Source of the DNA: CAYQXJ01 sp964421565
Lineage (GTDB): Bacteria > Planctomycetota > Brocadiia > SM23-32
DNA length: 64,000 nucleotides
Direction: 5' to 3'
NCBI GenBank assembly: GCA_964421565.1
Contig: CAYQXJ010000011.1
Location: 62,001 to 126,000, forward strand
This document shows, one piece after another, positions 52,787 through 59,966 of this stretch. The notes under the pieces are model-generated. The model was not told the DNA's origin. It saw only the letters and a program-made list of their open reading frames with translations, and ran no database searches. The position numbers and the translations under genes were made by a program. Numbering within the stretch: the stretch's first letter is position 1; each line of letters starts with the position of its first letter.

Positions 52787-53653
52787 TCATTCAAAGTTAT
52801 TCTTCGTCAGGTCACGGAACATGGCGAGCAGCCGTCGCGTCAGGCTACCCGGCGCGCCGTCGCCGATGACGCGCCCGTCTATCCTCACGACGGGCACCAG
52901 CTCCGCCGCCGTGCCGCTCAGGAAGCATTCATCCGCCACGAACAGGTCGAACCGCGTCAGATCGCGTTCGAGCGCCGGTATGCCGGCCTGCTCGGCCAGC
53001 TCCAGCACCACTGCCCGCGTGATGCCAGCCAGGATGCCGGCGTGCACCGGCGGGGTGTGCAACTGCCCGTCGCAGACGATGAAGATGTTGTCCCCCGTGC
53101 ACTCGGCGACATAGCCGTCCTTGTTCAGCATCACGCCTTCCTGCACACCGGCCTGCACACACTCGATCTTTGCCAGGACGTTGTTCAAGTAGTTGAGCGA
53201 TTTCATGCGCGGGCTCACGGCGCTCGGATGGTTGCGCACCGTGGCGACGGTCACCAGCTCAAGTCCGCTCTCGTAGAACTCCGGCGGGTAGAGGGCGATG
53301 CTGTCGGCGATGATGATCACCTGCGGATCGCTGCACAGGAAGGGGTTGAGGCCGAGGTCACCGACTCCCCTGGTGACGAGCAGGCGGATGTAGGCGTCCT
53401 TCAGCCCGTTCACTGAGAGAGTCTCCTCCATGGCGTTGACCACCTCCGCCCGGCTCATTGGTATCTCGAGCGCGATGGCGTGCGCGGAGTGGAAGAGGCG
53501 TTCCACGTGCTCATCGCAACGGAAGATGCGCCCGTTGTATACCCGGATGCCCTCGAACACGCCGTCGCCGTAGAGAAGCCCATGGTCGAAGACAGATATC
53601 GCTGCCTCTTCCCTGTCGAGAAGCTTGCCGTTGATGAATACTTTCAGACCCAA
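52787..53653 (-). CDS. ilvE: Branched-chain amino acid aminotransferase (class IV)
   Basis: 288 residues with TTG at 53653 (AAGGAG 6 bases upstream, just before KVFINGKLLDREEA); the frame is open to another TTG at 53704. PLP class IV enzyme: DHGLLYGDGVFEGIR, catalytic Lys in RMKSLNYLNNVLAKIE, and the phosphate loop GTAAELVPVVRIDGR. It moves amino groups between glutamate and branched-chain keto acids; D-amino-acid transaminase is a related alternative, but the NYLNNVLAK segment favours IlvE. It lies 129 bases downstream of the radical SAM gene on the same strand. Confidence 0.92.
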   Translation of the reverse strand: MGLKVFINGKLLDREEAAISVFDHGLLYGDGVFEGIRVYNGRIFRCDEHVERLFHSAHAIALEIPMSRAEVVNAMEETLSVNGLKDAYIRLLVTRGVGDLGLNPFLCSDPQVIIIADSIALYPPEFYESGLELVTVATVRNHPSAVSPRMKSLNYLNNVLAKIECVQAGVQEGVMLNKDGYVAECTGDNIFIVCDGQLHTPPVHAGILAGITRAVVLELAEQAGIPALERDLTRFDLFVADECFLSGTAAELVPVVRIDGRVIGDGAPGSLTRRLLAMFRDLTKNNFE

Positions 53654-53782
53654 GGCGCTCTCCTTGACTACAGCCACTGCCGCTGGCGATACGTGCCGGG
53701 CCAAGCACCAAGTGTAGCCTAATCACTCCGTCGCCACCATGCAACATCCCCGCCCTTTTCGGCCGGAACAGGGGGCCGACGC

Positions 53783-55240
53783 TTAGCAGGGCAGCCTGAG
53801 CCAGCGCAGGGGGTGTTTCAGCAGGAACGTGCGCGAGCGCCGACTCAGCTCGCGCCTCTCCGCTTGCCAGTGCTGGGGCGTGTCCCGCAGCAGTTGCCGC
53901 GTGAGAGTCGGGCGCACAAAGTACTTCATCAGTCGTCGGATCCTCTGTGCGTACTCATCATCGCCCATGGCGGTCAGGTTGACGCGCGGCGATGCGCTGT
54001 CGAAGTAGGCGTAATCCTGCCACCGCAGGCCGGCGCGCACCTGATCGGGCAGGTTCTCGTATATCGGCGTGCCGGGCAAAGGCATAAGCTGGGCCAGGCT
54101 CAGGACCTCGGGTTTCGCCCAGCGCACAAAGCTGACCGTGGCGTCCATGTCCTCGGCCGTCTCGCCCGGCAGGCCGACCATGATGTCGGCGAAGATGCGG
54201 AGGCCGGCCTGGCGCGTGAGCCGCACAGCGCGGCGGTTCAGCTCTTCGGTCGAGTTCTTGCCCAATCGGCGGAGGGAGTCGGAGGAGCCGCTCTCGAAGC
54301 CGTATTCCACTTGAATGCAGCCGGCCGATCTCATTTGGGCGAGCAGCTCCGGTTCGGCCTGGTCCACGCGCAGGCAGCCGTCCCAGACGATCCGTTCGTG
54401 CAGGCCACGGCTTCTGATGCCTTCACACAGGCGCAGCAGGCGGGCGCGGTCAGCGCCGAGGGAGTCGTCCTCGAAGCGTATCGCCTCCACGCCCCATCGT
54501 TTGAGCGCCCCCTCTACGAGGTCGAGCACGTATTCGACGGAGTGGTAGCGGACGCCGAGGCCGCAGACGACGTGCCCGGCGCAGAAGCGGCAGCGGTTCG
54601 TGCAGCCGCGGGATGTGCGCACGTTCGTCGCCCGCAGCGGCAGCCAGCGGATGAGCCATCGGTCGCGGGCGGTATAATGCGCCATGTCGAACAGCTCATA
54701 TGCCGGCGGACCGAGCGCATCGAGTTCGGTCTCGGGTGGCCGGGCGGGGGTGAGCACCACGCGTTCGCCTTCGCGATAGGCGATGCCCCGGAGATGCGGG
54801 CCGGGGCCTTTCGCCACCAGCTCGGCCATCGTCCTTTCCCCCTCGCCGAGGGCCACCACGTCGACGTGAGGGCAGTCGCGGAGGGTCTGTTGCGGCAGGG
54901 CGGAGGCGTGCGGACCGCCGAGGACGACCAGGGCATCGCCGCTCTGCTTAACCCGCGCCGCGATGTGTTCCGCTGTGGGTATGCAGGGCGTGGTCGCCGA
55001 GAGGCCAACGGCGTGCGGTTGGAACTCGGTCAGCGTCTGCGTCACGGCCGCTTCCACCGCGTCCCGATCGCCGCCGGACTTCAGGTACCCTTCCTCCTGG
55101 CAGAGGATGCGCACCCTGTGGCCGGCCTTCAGCAGCGCCCGGCCGATGTAGGCGAGACCCGTGGGCACCCACCGGGAGCGGAATGAGCCGCGCGGCCACT
55201 GGGGGTGCGGCGGTATGGGTTGCACGAGCAGAACGTTCAT
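53783..55240 (-). CDS. B12-binding-domain radical SAM enzyme
   Basis: 485 residues from the ATG at 55240, whose ATGA overlaps the nucleotidyltransferase stop. The N-terminal third resembles a cobalamin-binding domain (GLAYIGRALLKAGHRVRIL, LVVLGGPHASALPQ). The radical SAM core has CTNRCRFC binding [4Fe-4S], GFESGSSDSLRRLGKN and FADIMVGLPGETAEDM. Such enzymes methylate or rearrange unactivated carbons; several modify RiPP peptides. It is the last gene of the lasso-like cluster and is translationally coupled to it, so tailoring of the peptides is plausible (inference). An open frame to 55681 overlaps the upstream gene and is rejected. Confidence 0.92.
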   Translation of the reverse strand: MNVLLVQPIPPHPQWPRGSFRSRWVPTGLAYIGRALLKAGHRVRILCQEEGYLKSGGDRDAVEAAVTQTLTEFQPHAVGLSATTPCIPTAEHIAARVKQSGDALVVLGGPHASALPQQTLRDCPHVDVVALGEGERTMAELVAKGPGPHLRGIAYREGERVVLTPARPPETELDALGPPAYELFDMAHYTARDRWLIRWLPLRATNVRTSRGCTNRCRFCAGHVVCGLGVRYHSVEYVLDLVEGALKRWGVEAIRFEDDSLGADRARLLRLCEGIRSRGLHERIVWDGCLRVDQAEPELLAQMRSAGCIQVEYGFESGSSDSLRRLGKNSTEELNRRAVRLTRQAGLRIFADIMVGLPGETAEDMDATVSFVRWAKPEVLSLAQLMPLPGTPIYENLPDQVRAGLRWQDYAYFDSASPRVNLTAMGDDEYAQRIRRLMKYFVRPTLTRQLLRDTPQHWQAERRELSRRSRTFLLKHPLRWLRLPC

Positions 55241-56253
55241 CGCCGCTTCAGGACCTCCCGAAACATCTGTCGGCGGAGCTTGGAGATGCGGGTCAGCGGG
55301 TCGACCGTCACGGACGGCGTCAGCAGCCAGCGGGTCAGCGGGCCGGGCCGGCTGGCCAGCTTCGCCGCGAGCGTGCGGCATTCGCGCACGGCGAGGGTTG
55401 CGGCGGCCAGGTGCAGGGCTGCGCCGACAGCGGTGGTGGCGCCCGTGCGCCGCAGGGCGTCGCCGAGCCGAGCTGCGTCCACCTCGCCGGCGGCGCCCCT
55501 CGCGGCCTGCGCCACGTCCCATAGCGGCAGCAGGCGGTCGAAGCGATGCCCCGCCGCCACGTGCACCGCCGCGATGAGCAGCAGGGCGGAGGGGGTGGGC
55601 TGCGCGTCGCGAGACAGGTCCAGATCGCCGAAGCTGACGGAGACTCTGCGCCGCAGTGGCGGGGAGTTGACCAGGTCCCAATGGATTTCCACGTTGCCGC
55701 CGGGCGCCCCGGGCCGGCTCCAGGTGGCCTCGCCGTAGCCGCCGGCGTGCTTGCGCGGCGGCGCAGGCTGCGGCACATAGCCGAGATTCTCCAGGGCATC
55801 ACCCGCGGCCGGGACCATTGCCTTCGGCACCAGCAGGTCAATGTCCGTAAACGGGCGCAGCTCCGGGCGGGGGTACAGCCGGTCGCAGAACTGCGCCCCT
55901 TTCAGCACCACGGCCGGTACGCCGCTGGAGGCGAGCTGCCGCCGTATCTCGCGCAATTGGGACCGCAGCAGCAGGGCGAAGCCGCAGTACTGTACGCGGC
56001 GGGCTTCGACTTCGTCCAGGAGGGCTTGAACTACCGCCCGTCCGTCACCGCGCACCAGGGCGTCGGTCCCCTGCTCGCGTGCAAAGGCGCGCAGGTTGGC
56101 CGCCAGGGCCGGCAACACGCCGTGCCGGTCGGCCCGGCGGCGCAGCCGGGCGAAGTCTTCGGGCTTCAGCGGCCGCCCCGGCGTCTGGGCCGAAGGCCCG
56201 AGGGGGTCGGAGAGCGCGACCAGCCAGCGTCCGACGAGCCGACGGCCTGTCAT
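55237..56253 (-). CDS. Nucleotidyltransferase of the NTP_transf_5 type
   Basis: 338 residues from the ATG at 56253, overlapping the kinase stop by ATGA. The key segment VPAVVLKGAQFCDRLYP, then RPFTDIDLLVP, matches the family-5 (PF14907-type) nucleotidyltransferases, with the DxD metal pair. This family occurs with HPr-kinase-like proteins in some lasso-peptide clusters, including those related to paeninodin, where it is thought to modify the peptide or its phosphate. Its order between the kinase and the radical SAM gene supports a tailoring role here. Confidence 0.88.
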   Translation of the reverse strand: MTGRRLVGRWLVALSDPLGPSAQTPGRPLKPEDFARLRRRADRHGVLPALAANLRAFAREQGTDALVRGDGRAVVQALLDEVEARRVQYCGFALLLRSQLREIRRQLASSGVPAVVLKGAQFCDRLYPRPELRPFTDIDLLVPKAMVPAAGDALENLGYVPQPAPPRKHAGGYGEATWSRPGAPGGNVEIHWDLVNSPPLRRRVSVSFGDLDLSRDAQPTPSALLLIAAVHVAAGHRFDRLLPLWDVAQAARGAAGEVDAARLGDALRRTGATTAVGAALHLAAATLAVRECRTLAAKLASRPGPLTRWLLTPSVTVDPLTRISKLRRQMFREVLKRR

Positions 56254-57251
56254 GTTCCATTTCCCCGCAGCAGGTCGCGTACGATGCCGCCGAGGGAACC
56301 GACATCCGGGCCGGCGCTCAGGGAATAGACCGCGCACTGCCGCACCAGTGCCGCCAGTGCGGCGAACTGGCGGCCAGCAGGCCCCGCGGCGAGAGGGTCG
56401 AACGCGCGCAGGTTCTCGCGGGTCAGTTCGGCGAGTGCTTCGAGCCGTGGCAGGGCTTCCAGGCGGTGTCCGCCGGGGTTGCGGTCCCGAAGCAGCAGGA
56501 GCAGGGCGGGGCCGACCTGCTCGTCAACAGCGGAGTTCGGCCCCGGATGGATTGCGAACTCGCCCCCGCCCATGGGCGTGCGCGGCAGGGCGCGCAGGTG
56601 GGGCAGCAGTTCGATGGTGCGCGCATGCACCTTGTACGGACGCGGCCAACCCCAGGCGCGGACCGTCCCGTCCGAGAGGGTCAGGAAGGTTGCATCGTCA
56701 GTCAGCAGCAGCATCCCGGCCCGAGCGAGAGCGAGGGCTGTGGTGGTCTTGCCGGTCCCGCTCGGGCCGCATACCAGGACGCCGGCGTCGCCGTCGGGGG
56801 CTCGCAGACAAGCGGCGTGCAGGACGTACTGTCCGGCGCAGGAGAGAAACTCGCAGAGGGCGGGGGTTACGCACCCGTAACTGAGCAGGTGTTCCGAGCC
56901 GCACGCCGCGACGATGCTGCCCTTGCGACCGTCAAGGTCCAGCCGCAGTCGAGCATGCCCGGGCAGGTGGCCTTCTCGCCGCCGCTCGGCCGTGAAGTAA
57001 CGCAGAAAGGGACCCCCGGGCAGGTTGCCCTGCCAGAACAGCCGCATACCCTCGGGCTCCGCCTCCGGTCCGGGCGGCACGCCGTAGCGGACCGCGAGGC
57101 GCCAGTCGGCCGGCCCCTCGGAACGGAACGGCTCCAGTGTGCTCGTTGTCGCGTCGAGCAAGGCTCCGCTATCCGCCGACGCGGTCAGCCGCAGCCCGTG
57201 CACGTCATAGGTGCGCGGCGCAGCAGTATCAGTCGGTTCCACCCGACGCAC
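56250..57251 (-). CDS. HPr-kinase-like protein (putative peptide kinase)
   Basis: 333 residues beginning with GTG at 57251, immediately after the stop of the last precursor peptide. Walker A loop CGPSGTGKTTTAL (about 161-173) and LLTDDATFL, which carries the HprK-type acidic pair; the rest, GWPRPYKVHARTIELL, matches HprK-related proteins of RiPP and polysaccharide clusters. In paeninodin biosynthesis a homologue phosphorylates the C-terminal Ser of the precursor. Here one candidate core ends in Thr and others in Val, Gly or Glu, so the target residue is unclear. Not the carbon-catabolite HprK, which has different N-terminal domains. Confidence 0.88.
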   Translation of the reverse strand: MRRVEPTDTAAPRTYDVHGLRLTASADSGALLDATTSTLEPFRSEGPADWRLAVRYGVPPGPEAEPEGMRLFWQGNLPGGPFLRYFTAERRREGHLPGHARLRLDLDGRKGSIVAACGSEHLLSYGCVTPALCEFLSCAGQYVLHAACLRAPDGDAGVLVCGPSGTGKTTTALALARAGMLLLTDDATFLTLSDGTVRAWGWPRPYKVHARTIELLPHLRALPRTPMGGGEFAIHPGPNSAVDEQVGPALLLLLRDRNPGGHRLEALPRLEALAELTRENLRAFDPLAAGPAGRQFAALAALVRQCAVYSLSAGPDVGSLGGIVRDLLRGNGT

Positions 57252-57371
57252 TCAGGTCCTTCGCACACCATCAGTGACGCTGGTGAAGATCCCCTCTGCG
57301 ACCTCGCGCAGTTGCCTGCGTCGCTGAACACGGGGTCTCACGTACCGTCGGCGATCCTGGCGATGCTCCAT
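57252..57371 (-). CDS. Lasso-like precursor peptide D
   Basis: 39 residues from the ATG at 57371 (GGGAG 7 bases upstream); an in-frame ATG at 57404 overlapping the stop of peptide C is the alternative. It begins MEHRQDRRRYVRPRVQ, then an Arg-rich helix, REVAEG and the end GIFTSVTDGVRRT. The leader motif Y-x-x-P is at residues 10-13. If cleaved before that Gly, the core is 13 residues with Gly1 and Asp8. Its stop is directly followed by the GTG of the kinase gene. Confidence 0.8.
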   Translation of the reverse strand: MEHRQDRRRYVRPRVQRRRQLREVAEGIFTSVTDGVRRT

Positions 57372-57400
57372 GGAGTGGCTCCCTTCTGTGATGTACTCGC

Positions 57401-57526
57401 TCATCCGACGACAGCTCTGTCGGTGACGGTGACGGCGCCGCCCTCCGCCACGCTCGCCAGCCGGCGTTCCCGGCTGAAGCGTGGGCGCAGGTAACGGCTG
57501 CGGCGTTCGCCCTTTCGCTTATCCAT
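57401..57526 (-). CDS. Lasso-like precursor peptide C
   Basis: 41 residues from the ATG at 57526 with GGAGG 6 bases upstream, the best ribosome site of the four. MDKRKGERRSRYLRPRFS is followed by LASVAEG and the end GGAVTVTDRAVVG. Y-x-x-P-x-F at residues 12-17 corresponds to the Y-x-x-P-x-L recognition motif for the PqqD-like protein. Predicted core of 13 residues with Gly1 and Asp8. It aligns without gaps to its three neighbours over about 25 residues. Confidence 0.82.
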   Translation of the reverse strand: MDKRKGERRSRYLRPRFSRERRLASVAEGGAVTVTDRAVVG

Positions 57527-57604
57527 GTGTGACCTCCGCTGGGGTGAGAGCTGTAACTATGCAGCCTGGTTCGCGCGGCGCACGCATTTCCCGGTTGGAC
57601 TCGC

Positions 57605-57724
57605 CTACACAGGGCGTGCGTCGGTAACTACAACGCCGTTGCCCTCGGTTACCTTGCGCAACTGTTCGCGCTTCCTCAGACGTGGTGCCGTGTAGCCACG
57701 GCGTGTCTTTCTGTGGAGAGGCAT
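57605..57724 (-). CDS. Lasso-like precursor peptide B
   Basis: 39 residues from the ATG at 57724 (GGAG 6 bases upstream; ATG 57736 also in frame). MPLHRKTRRGYTAPRLRK, then LRKVTEG and the end GNGVVVTDARPV. It contains the full lasso leader pattern Y-x-x-P-x-L and a Thr at the -2 position if cleavage precedes the Gly. Predicted core of 12 residues with Gly1 and Asp8. This is the copy closest to classical lasso leaders. Confidence 0.82.
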   Translation of the reverse strand: MPLHRKTRRGYTAPRLRKREQLRKVTEGNGVVVTDARPV

Positions 57725-57755
57725 TATACACTCCATCGTTTGCTTTTGGGTCGAA

Positions 57756-57884
57756 CTATTCCGGCAGCCTGCGACCGCCCGTGACGGTCACGCTCGCGCC
57801 TTCAGTCACCTGCTGTAACCGGTGCTGTGCGCGCAGCATCGGCCTGACGTAACGACGCTTTCGCTTGCGAGCCCTCTCGCTCAT
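57756..57884 (-). CDS. Lasso-like precursor peptide A (lacks Asp8)
   Basis: 42 residues from the ATG at 57884 (a G-rich ribosome site just upstream; ATG 57890 is 2 codons earlier). MSERARKRKRRYVRPMLR, then LQQVTEG and the end GASVTVTGGRRLPE. It has Y-x-x-P-x-L and Thr at -2, but position 8 of the predicted 14-residue core is Gly rather than Asp; its only acidic core residue is the terminal Glu14. It therefore could not form the same 8-residue ring. First of the four peptides after the B2 gene. Confidence 0.8.
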   Translation of the reverse strand: MSERARKRKRRYVRPMLRAQHRLQQVTEGASVTVTGGRRLPE

Positions 57885-57910
57885 GCTCATCCCCCTCAGT
57901 GGTTGCAGTA

Positions 57911-58378
57911 TCAGTTGTTCTGTGTCGCGCATTCTACGCCCATGCCCCCTCCATACGCAAGCATTTCTGCGGTGCCGGGCGGCGCCGGTTCACAGAGGGC
58001 CCGCCCCCGGACCGTCACCCAGCAGTGAGCGTGCAGGCGCTTCGGATCGGTGCTCGGCGGATGCACGGCAAAATGCACGATCGCCGGCTGACCGGCCAGG
58101 CGCAGGAAGTGGTAGAGCAGCAGGCCGCGCCGCAGGCAGGCCCGCCGACGCATGTGCATGGGCCTGCTAAGACGCCGCTCCACCGCTGCGTGCACGGCCG
58201 AGCAGTCCACCCCGCGGTAAGGAGCTATCCGGGCGGACGGCGTCAGCAGGCGCAGCAGCCACTTCAGTGGCATCACGCGCACCAGCAGCGGCATCAGCGT
58301 CGCTACCAGCCACACGTGTGCGCGCAACGGAAGCCCGCCCGACCATGGGCTCCGCTCAGTCGGTGTCAGTTTCAGCAA
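57911..58378 (-). CDS. Lasso B2-type transglutaminase-like leader peptidase
   Basis: About 155 residues from TTG 58378 (AAGGG 8 bases upstream; the start is uncertain and overlaps the B1 gene). The catalytic set of B2/McjB-type cysteine peptidases is present: C81 in ACLRRGLLLYHFLRLAG, H118 in AHCWV, and an acidic residue 12 after the His (E130), the spacing of McjB His182/Asp194. B2 proteins cut the leader off lasso precursors after B1 delivers it. The gene lies between the PqqD-like gene and the four precursor peptides, fitting that role exactly. Confidence 0.85.
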   Translation of the reverse strand: MLKLTPTERSPWSGGLPLRAHVWLVATLMPLLVRVMPLKWLLRLLTPSARIAPYRGVDCSAVHAAVERRLSRPMHMRRRACLRRGLLLYHFLRLAGQPAIVHFAVHPPSTDPKRLHAHCWVTVRGRALCEPAPPGTAEMLAYGGGMGVECATQNN

Positions 58379-58649
58379 TGAGCAGCCCTTCACGTATGAG
58401 TTCGGACGCCAGCTCACTCATGTCAGAGCGCAGACGTTCGCGCTCCACCTCGAACTCCTCCTCGAGCGCGTCGACTATCTGGTTGAACGTGCGCCGTCCG
58501 TCTACCGCTTTCAGAAAGGCCCGCGCCGTCTCGTTGCAGGTGTAGAGGTAGCCGGTGCTGAGCGAAAGCACGACAGTATCCTCGTCCGGCCCGAGGGACT
58601 GGTAGCTTACGTCCTCGGCCAGGGTCAGCCGGCTGGTGCCGTCGAGCAT
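58356..58649 (-). CDS. PqqD-like leader-recognition protein (lasso B1)
   Basis: 97 residues of the PqqD/RRE fold: LSTGYLYTCNETARAFLKAV, TFNQIVDALEEEF and ELIREGLLI. RREs bind the leader of RiPP precursors; in lasso systems the stand-alone B1 protein recognises Y-x-x-P-x-L, which is present in the peptides downstream. GGAGG precedes the ATG at 58649. It starts 28 bases after the encapsulin gene and overlaps the B2 gene, so it links the two halves of the operon. Confidence 0.9.
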   Translation of the reverse strand: MLDGTSRLTLAEDVSYQSLGPDEDTVVLSLSTGYLYTCNETARAFLKAVDGRRTFNQIVDALEEEFEVERERLRSDMSELASELIREGLLIAETDTD

Positions 58650-58677
58650 CGGTGCCTCCCCTTCCGGTGGCCTGTTC

Positions 58678-59487
58678 TCAGCCGAGAACGCAGACGCTGC
58701 CGGGGTGTTTCAGCCGCAGGGCCACGCTCTCGGAGACGTCGAACTCGTAGTTGCCGCCGGCGGGGCCGATGAAGCCGGCCTTCAGGTCCTGCCCCAGCAC
58801 GATGGTGCAGAACTGCTTGCCGGTGGCCACCAGCAGGCCGCCGTCTTCGAGCACGGGCGCCTTGACAATGCCGTCGGTGACCAGCGAGCGCAGGTGCTCC
58901 ATCTCCACCAGCGGCCCCTGCTGGTAGCGTCGGAACAGCCGGTTGTAGCGTCCCGCGGAGAGGGCCAACGCGTACGGGCCGTGGAATCCGGCGTCGTCCA
59001 GCGTGGTCGCGGCGGCGATGACGTCCTCGACCGCTGCGCCGACCTCGGACCAGTCATTCAGCTCGGCGGACGTCGTACCGTCCATGTTCAGCAGCCCGTC
59101 CACGCCGAGGTCGGCATTGCCGTGGAGGAGAATCTCATCTTCCCGGCGCGCACAGGCGATGGCGGCGTGCGCCACATCCGCGGCCCCGAACGGCATGCCC
59201 GTGGCGGCGAAGGCGGCGATGTCGCGGATGGGAATGGTGAACGTTTTGCGGATGGCCGCCAGCGGCGTCAGGCATGGCCCGCAGACGGAAGCGGCCCCCT
59301 CATCCTCCTCGGCCACCATGCAATCGGGGCCGGGCACCGCTTTGGTGCCGAGCCCGTAGGGTCCTTCCACGTGGAAGAGCCTTCGGGCGGAGAGCTGGCT
59401 CTTCGCCGCTCCGACGACGGCTTCGTCGATCAGTTCCCAGACATTGTCCCCAAACGGTGCATCGCCTCGATGCAGGTAGTCGCTCAT
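58678..59487 (-). CDS. Encapsulin shell protein (family 1)
   Basis: 269 residues, HK97-fold shell protein close to the Thermotoga encapsulin in length and motifs: RRLFHVEGPYGLGTKAV, TFTIPIRDIAAF, GFHGPYALALSAGRYN, IVLGQDLKAGFIG and the terminal VALRLKHPGSV. It self-assembles into a protein nanocompartment that loads cargo through short C-terminal peptides. GGGGG lies 6 bases before the ATG. The encapsulated-ferritin gene is 54 bases upstream, and the lasso-like B1 gene 28 bases downstream, all on one strand. Confidence 0.96.
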   Translation of the reverse strand: MSDYLHRGDAPFGDNVWELIDEAVVGAAKSQLSARRLFHVEGPYGLGTKAVPGPDCMVAEEDEGAASVCGPCLTPLAAIRKTFTIPIRDIAAFAATGMPFGAADVAHAAIACARREDEILLHGNADLGVDGLLNMDGTTSAELNDWSEVGAAVEDVIAAATTLDDAGFHGPYALALSAGRYNRLFRRYQQGPLVEMEHLRSLVTDGIVKAPVLEDGGLLVATGKQFCTIVLGQDLKAGFIGPAGGNYEFDVSESVALRLKHPGSVCVLG

Positions 59488-59541
59488 GGTTTACCCCCTG
59501 ATGTTCTTGTGCCCCGATGGTCCGCTTGCGCGGCGGGCCGT

Positions 59542-59916
59542 TCAGTCTTTCATATCGCCGATGCTGGGCGCTTCCTTCTCGGCGTCGGCTTCCGGTTCGG
59601 CGCCGTCGCCTGCCGCTTCCAACTCGGCCGCCATCTCGTCGACCTCTGCTTTGCCGTCAGCGACAAGCTCGTCCTCGTCGGGCGCCAGAATGCTAAGCAG
59701 GCGCTGGAACTCGCCGATGTGCTCACGCTCTTCGTTCGCTACGTCGTGGAGCACCTTCTTCGCCAGCGGATGGTCGGTCGCGTCTGCGTGCGACTCGTAG
59801 ATGTGCACGGCTTCGTGCTCGGCGGCGATGTTCAGGCGGATGGCGCGGATCAGCTCGGACTTCGTCAGTTTGCGGTCAGGAACGACGCCGGGAAACGGAT
59901 TCGTGAACTCTGGCAT
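59542..59916 (-). CDS. Encapsulated ferritin-like cargo protein
   Basis: 124 residues. The helical core LNIAAEHEAVHIYESHADA and VANEEREHIGEFQRLL carries E33, E63 and H66, with the same spacing as the Fe-site residues E32/E62/H65 of Rhodospirillum encapsulated ferritin. It oxidises Fe(II) at a dimer interface, and the encapsulin shell stores the mineral. The long acidic, disordered tail ends in EAPSIGDMKD; the SIGDMKD part resembles encapsulin-targeting peptides. First pair with the shell gene downstream. Confidence 0.9.
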   Translation of the reverse strand: MPEFTNPFPGVVPDRKLTKSELIRAIRLNIAAEHEAVHIYESHADATDHPLAKKVLHDVANEEREHIGEFQRLLSILAPDEDELVADGKAEVDEMAAELEAAGDGAEPEADAEKEAPSIGDMKD

Positions 59917-59966
59917 CCTTCGGTCCCTTCAGATAGAGCAGGTCTCGGGCGATCTCCATTGGTTCG

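Noticed and set aside
55241..55681. Extension of the radical SAM frame into the nucleotidyltransferase gene
   Set aside because: The true start overlaps by ATGA; the extension has no domain and lies over a conserved gene.
57519..57731. 70-codon minus-strand frame overlapping precursor peptides B and C
   Set aside because: It reads the same DNA in another frame, lacks the shared motif and has no ribosome site; the four aligned peptides are favoured.
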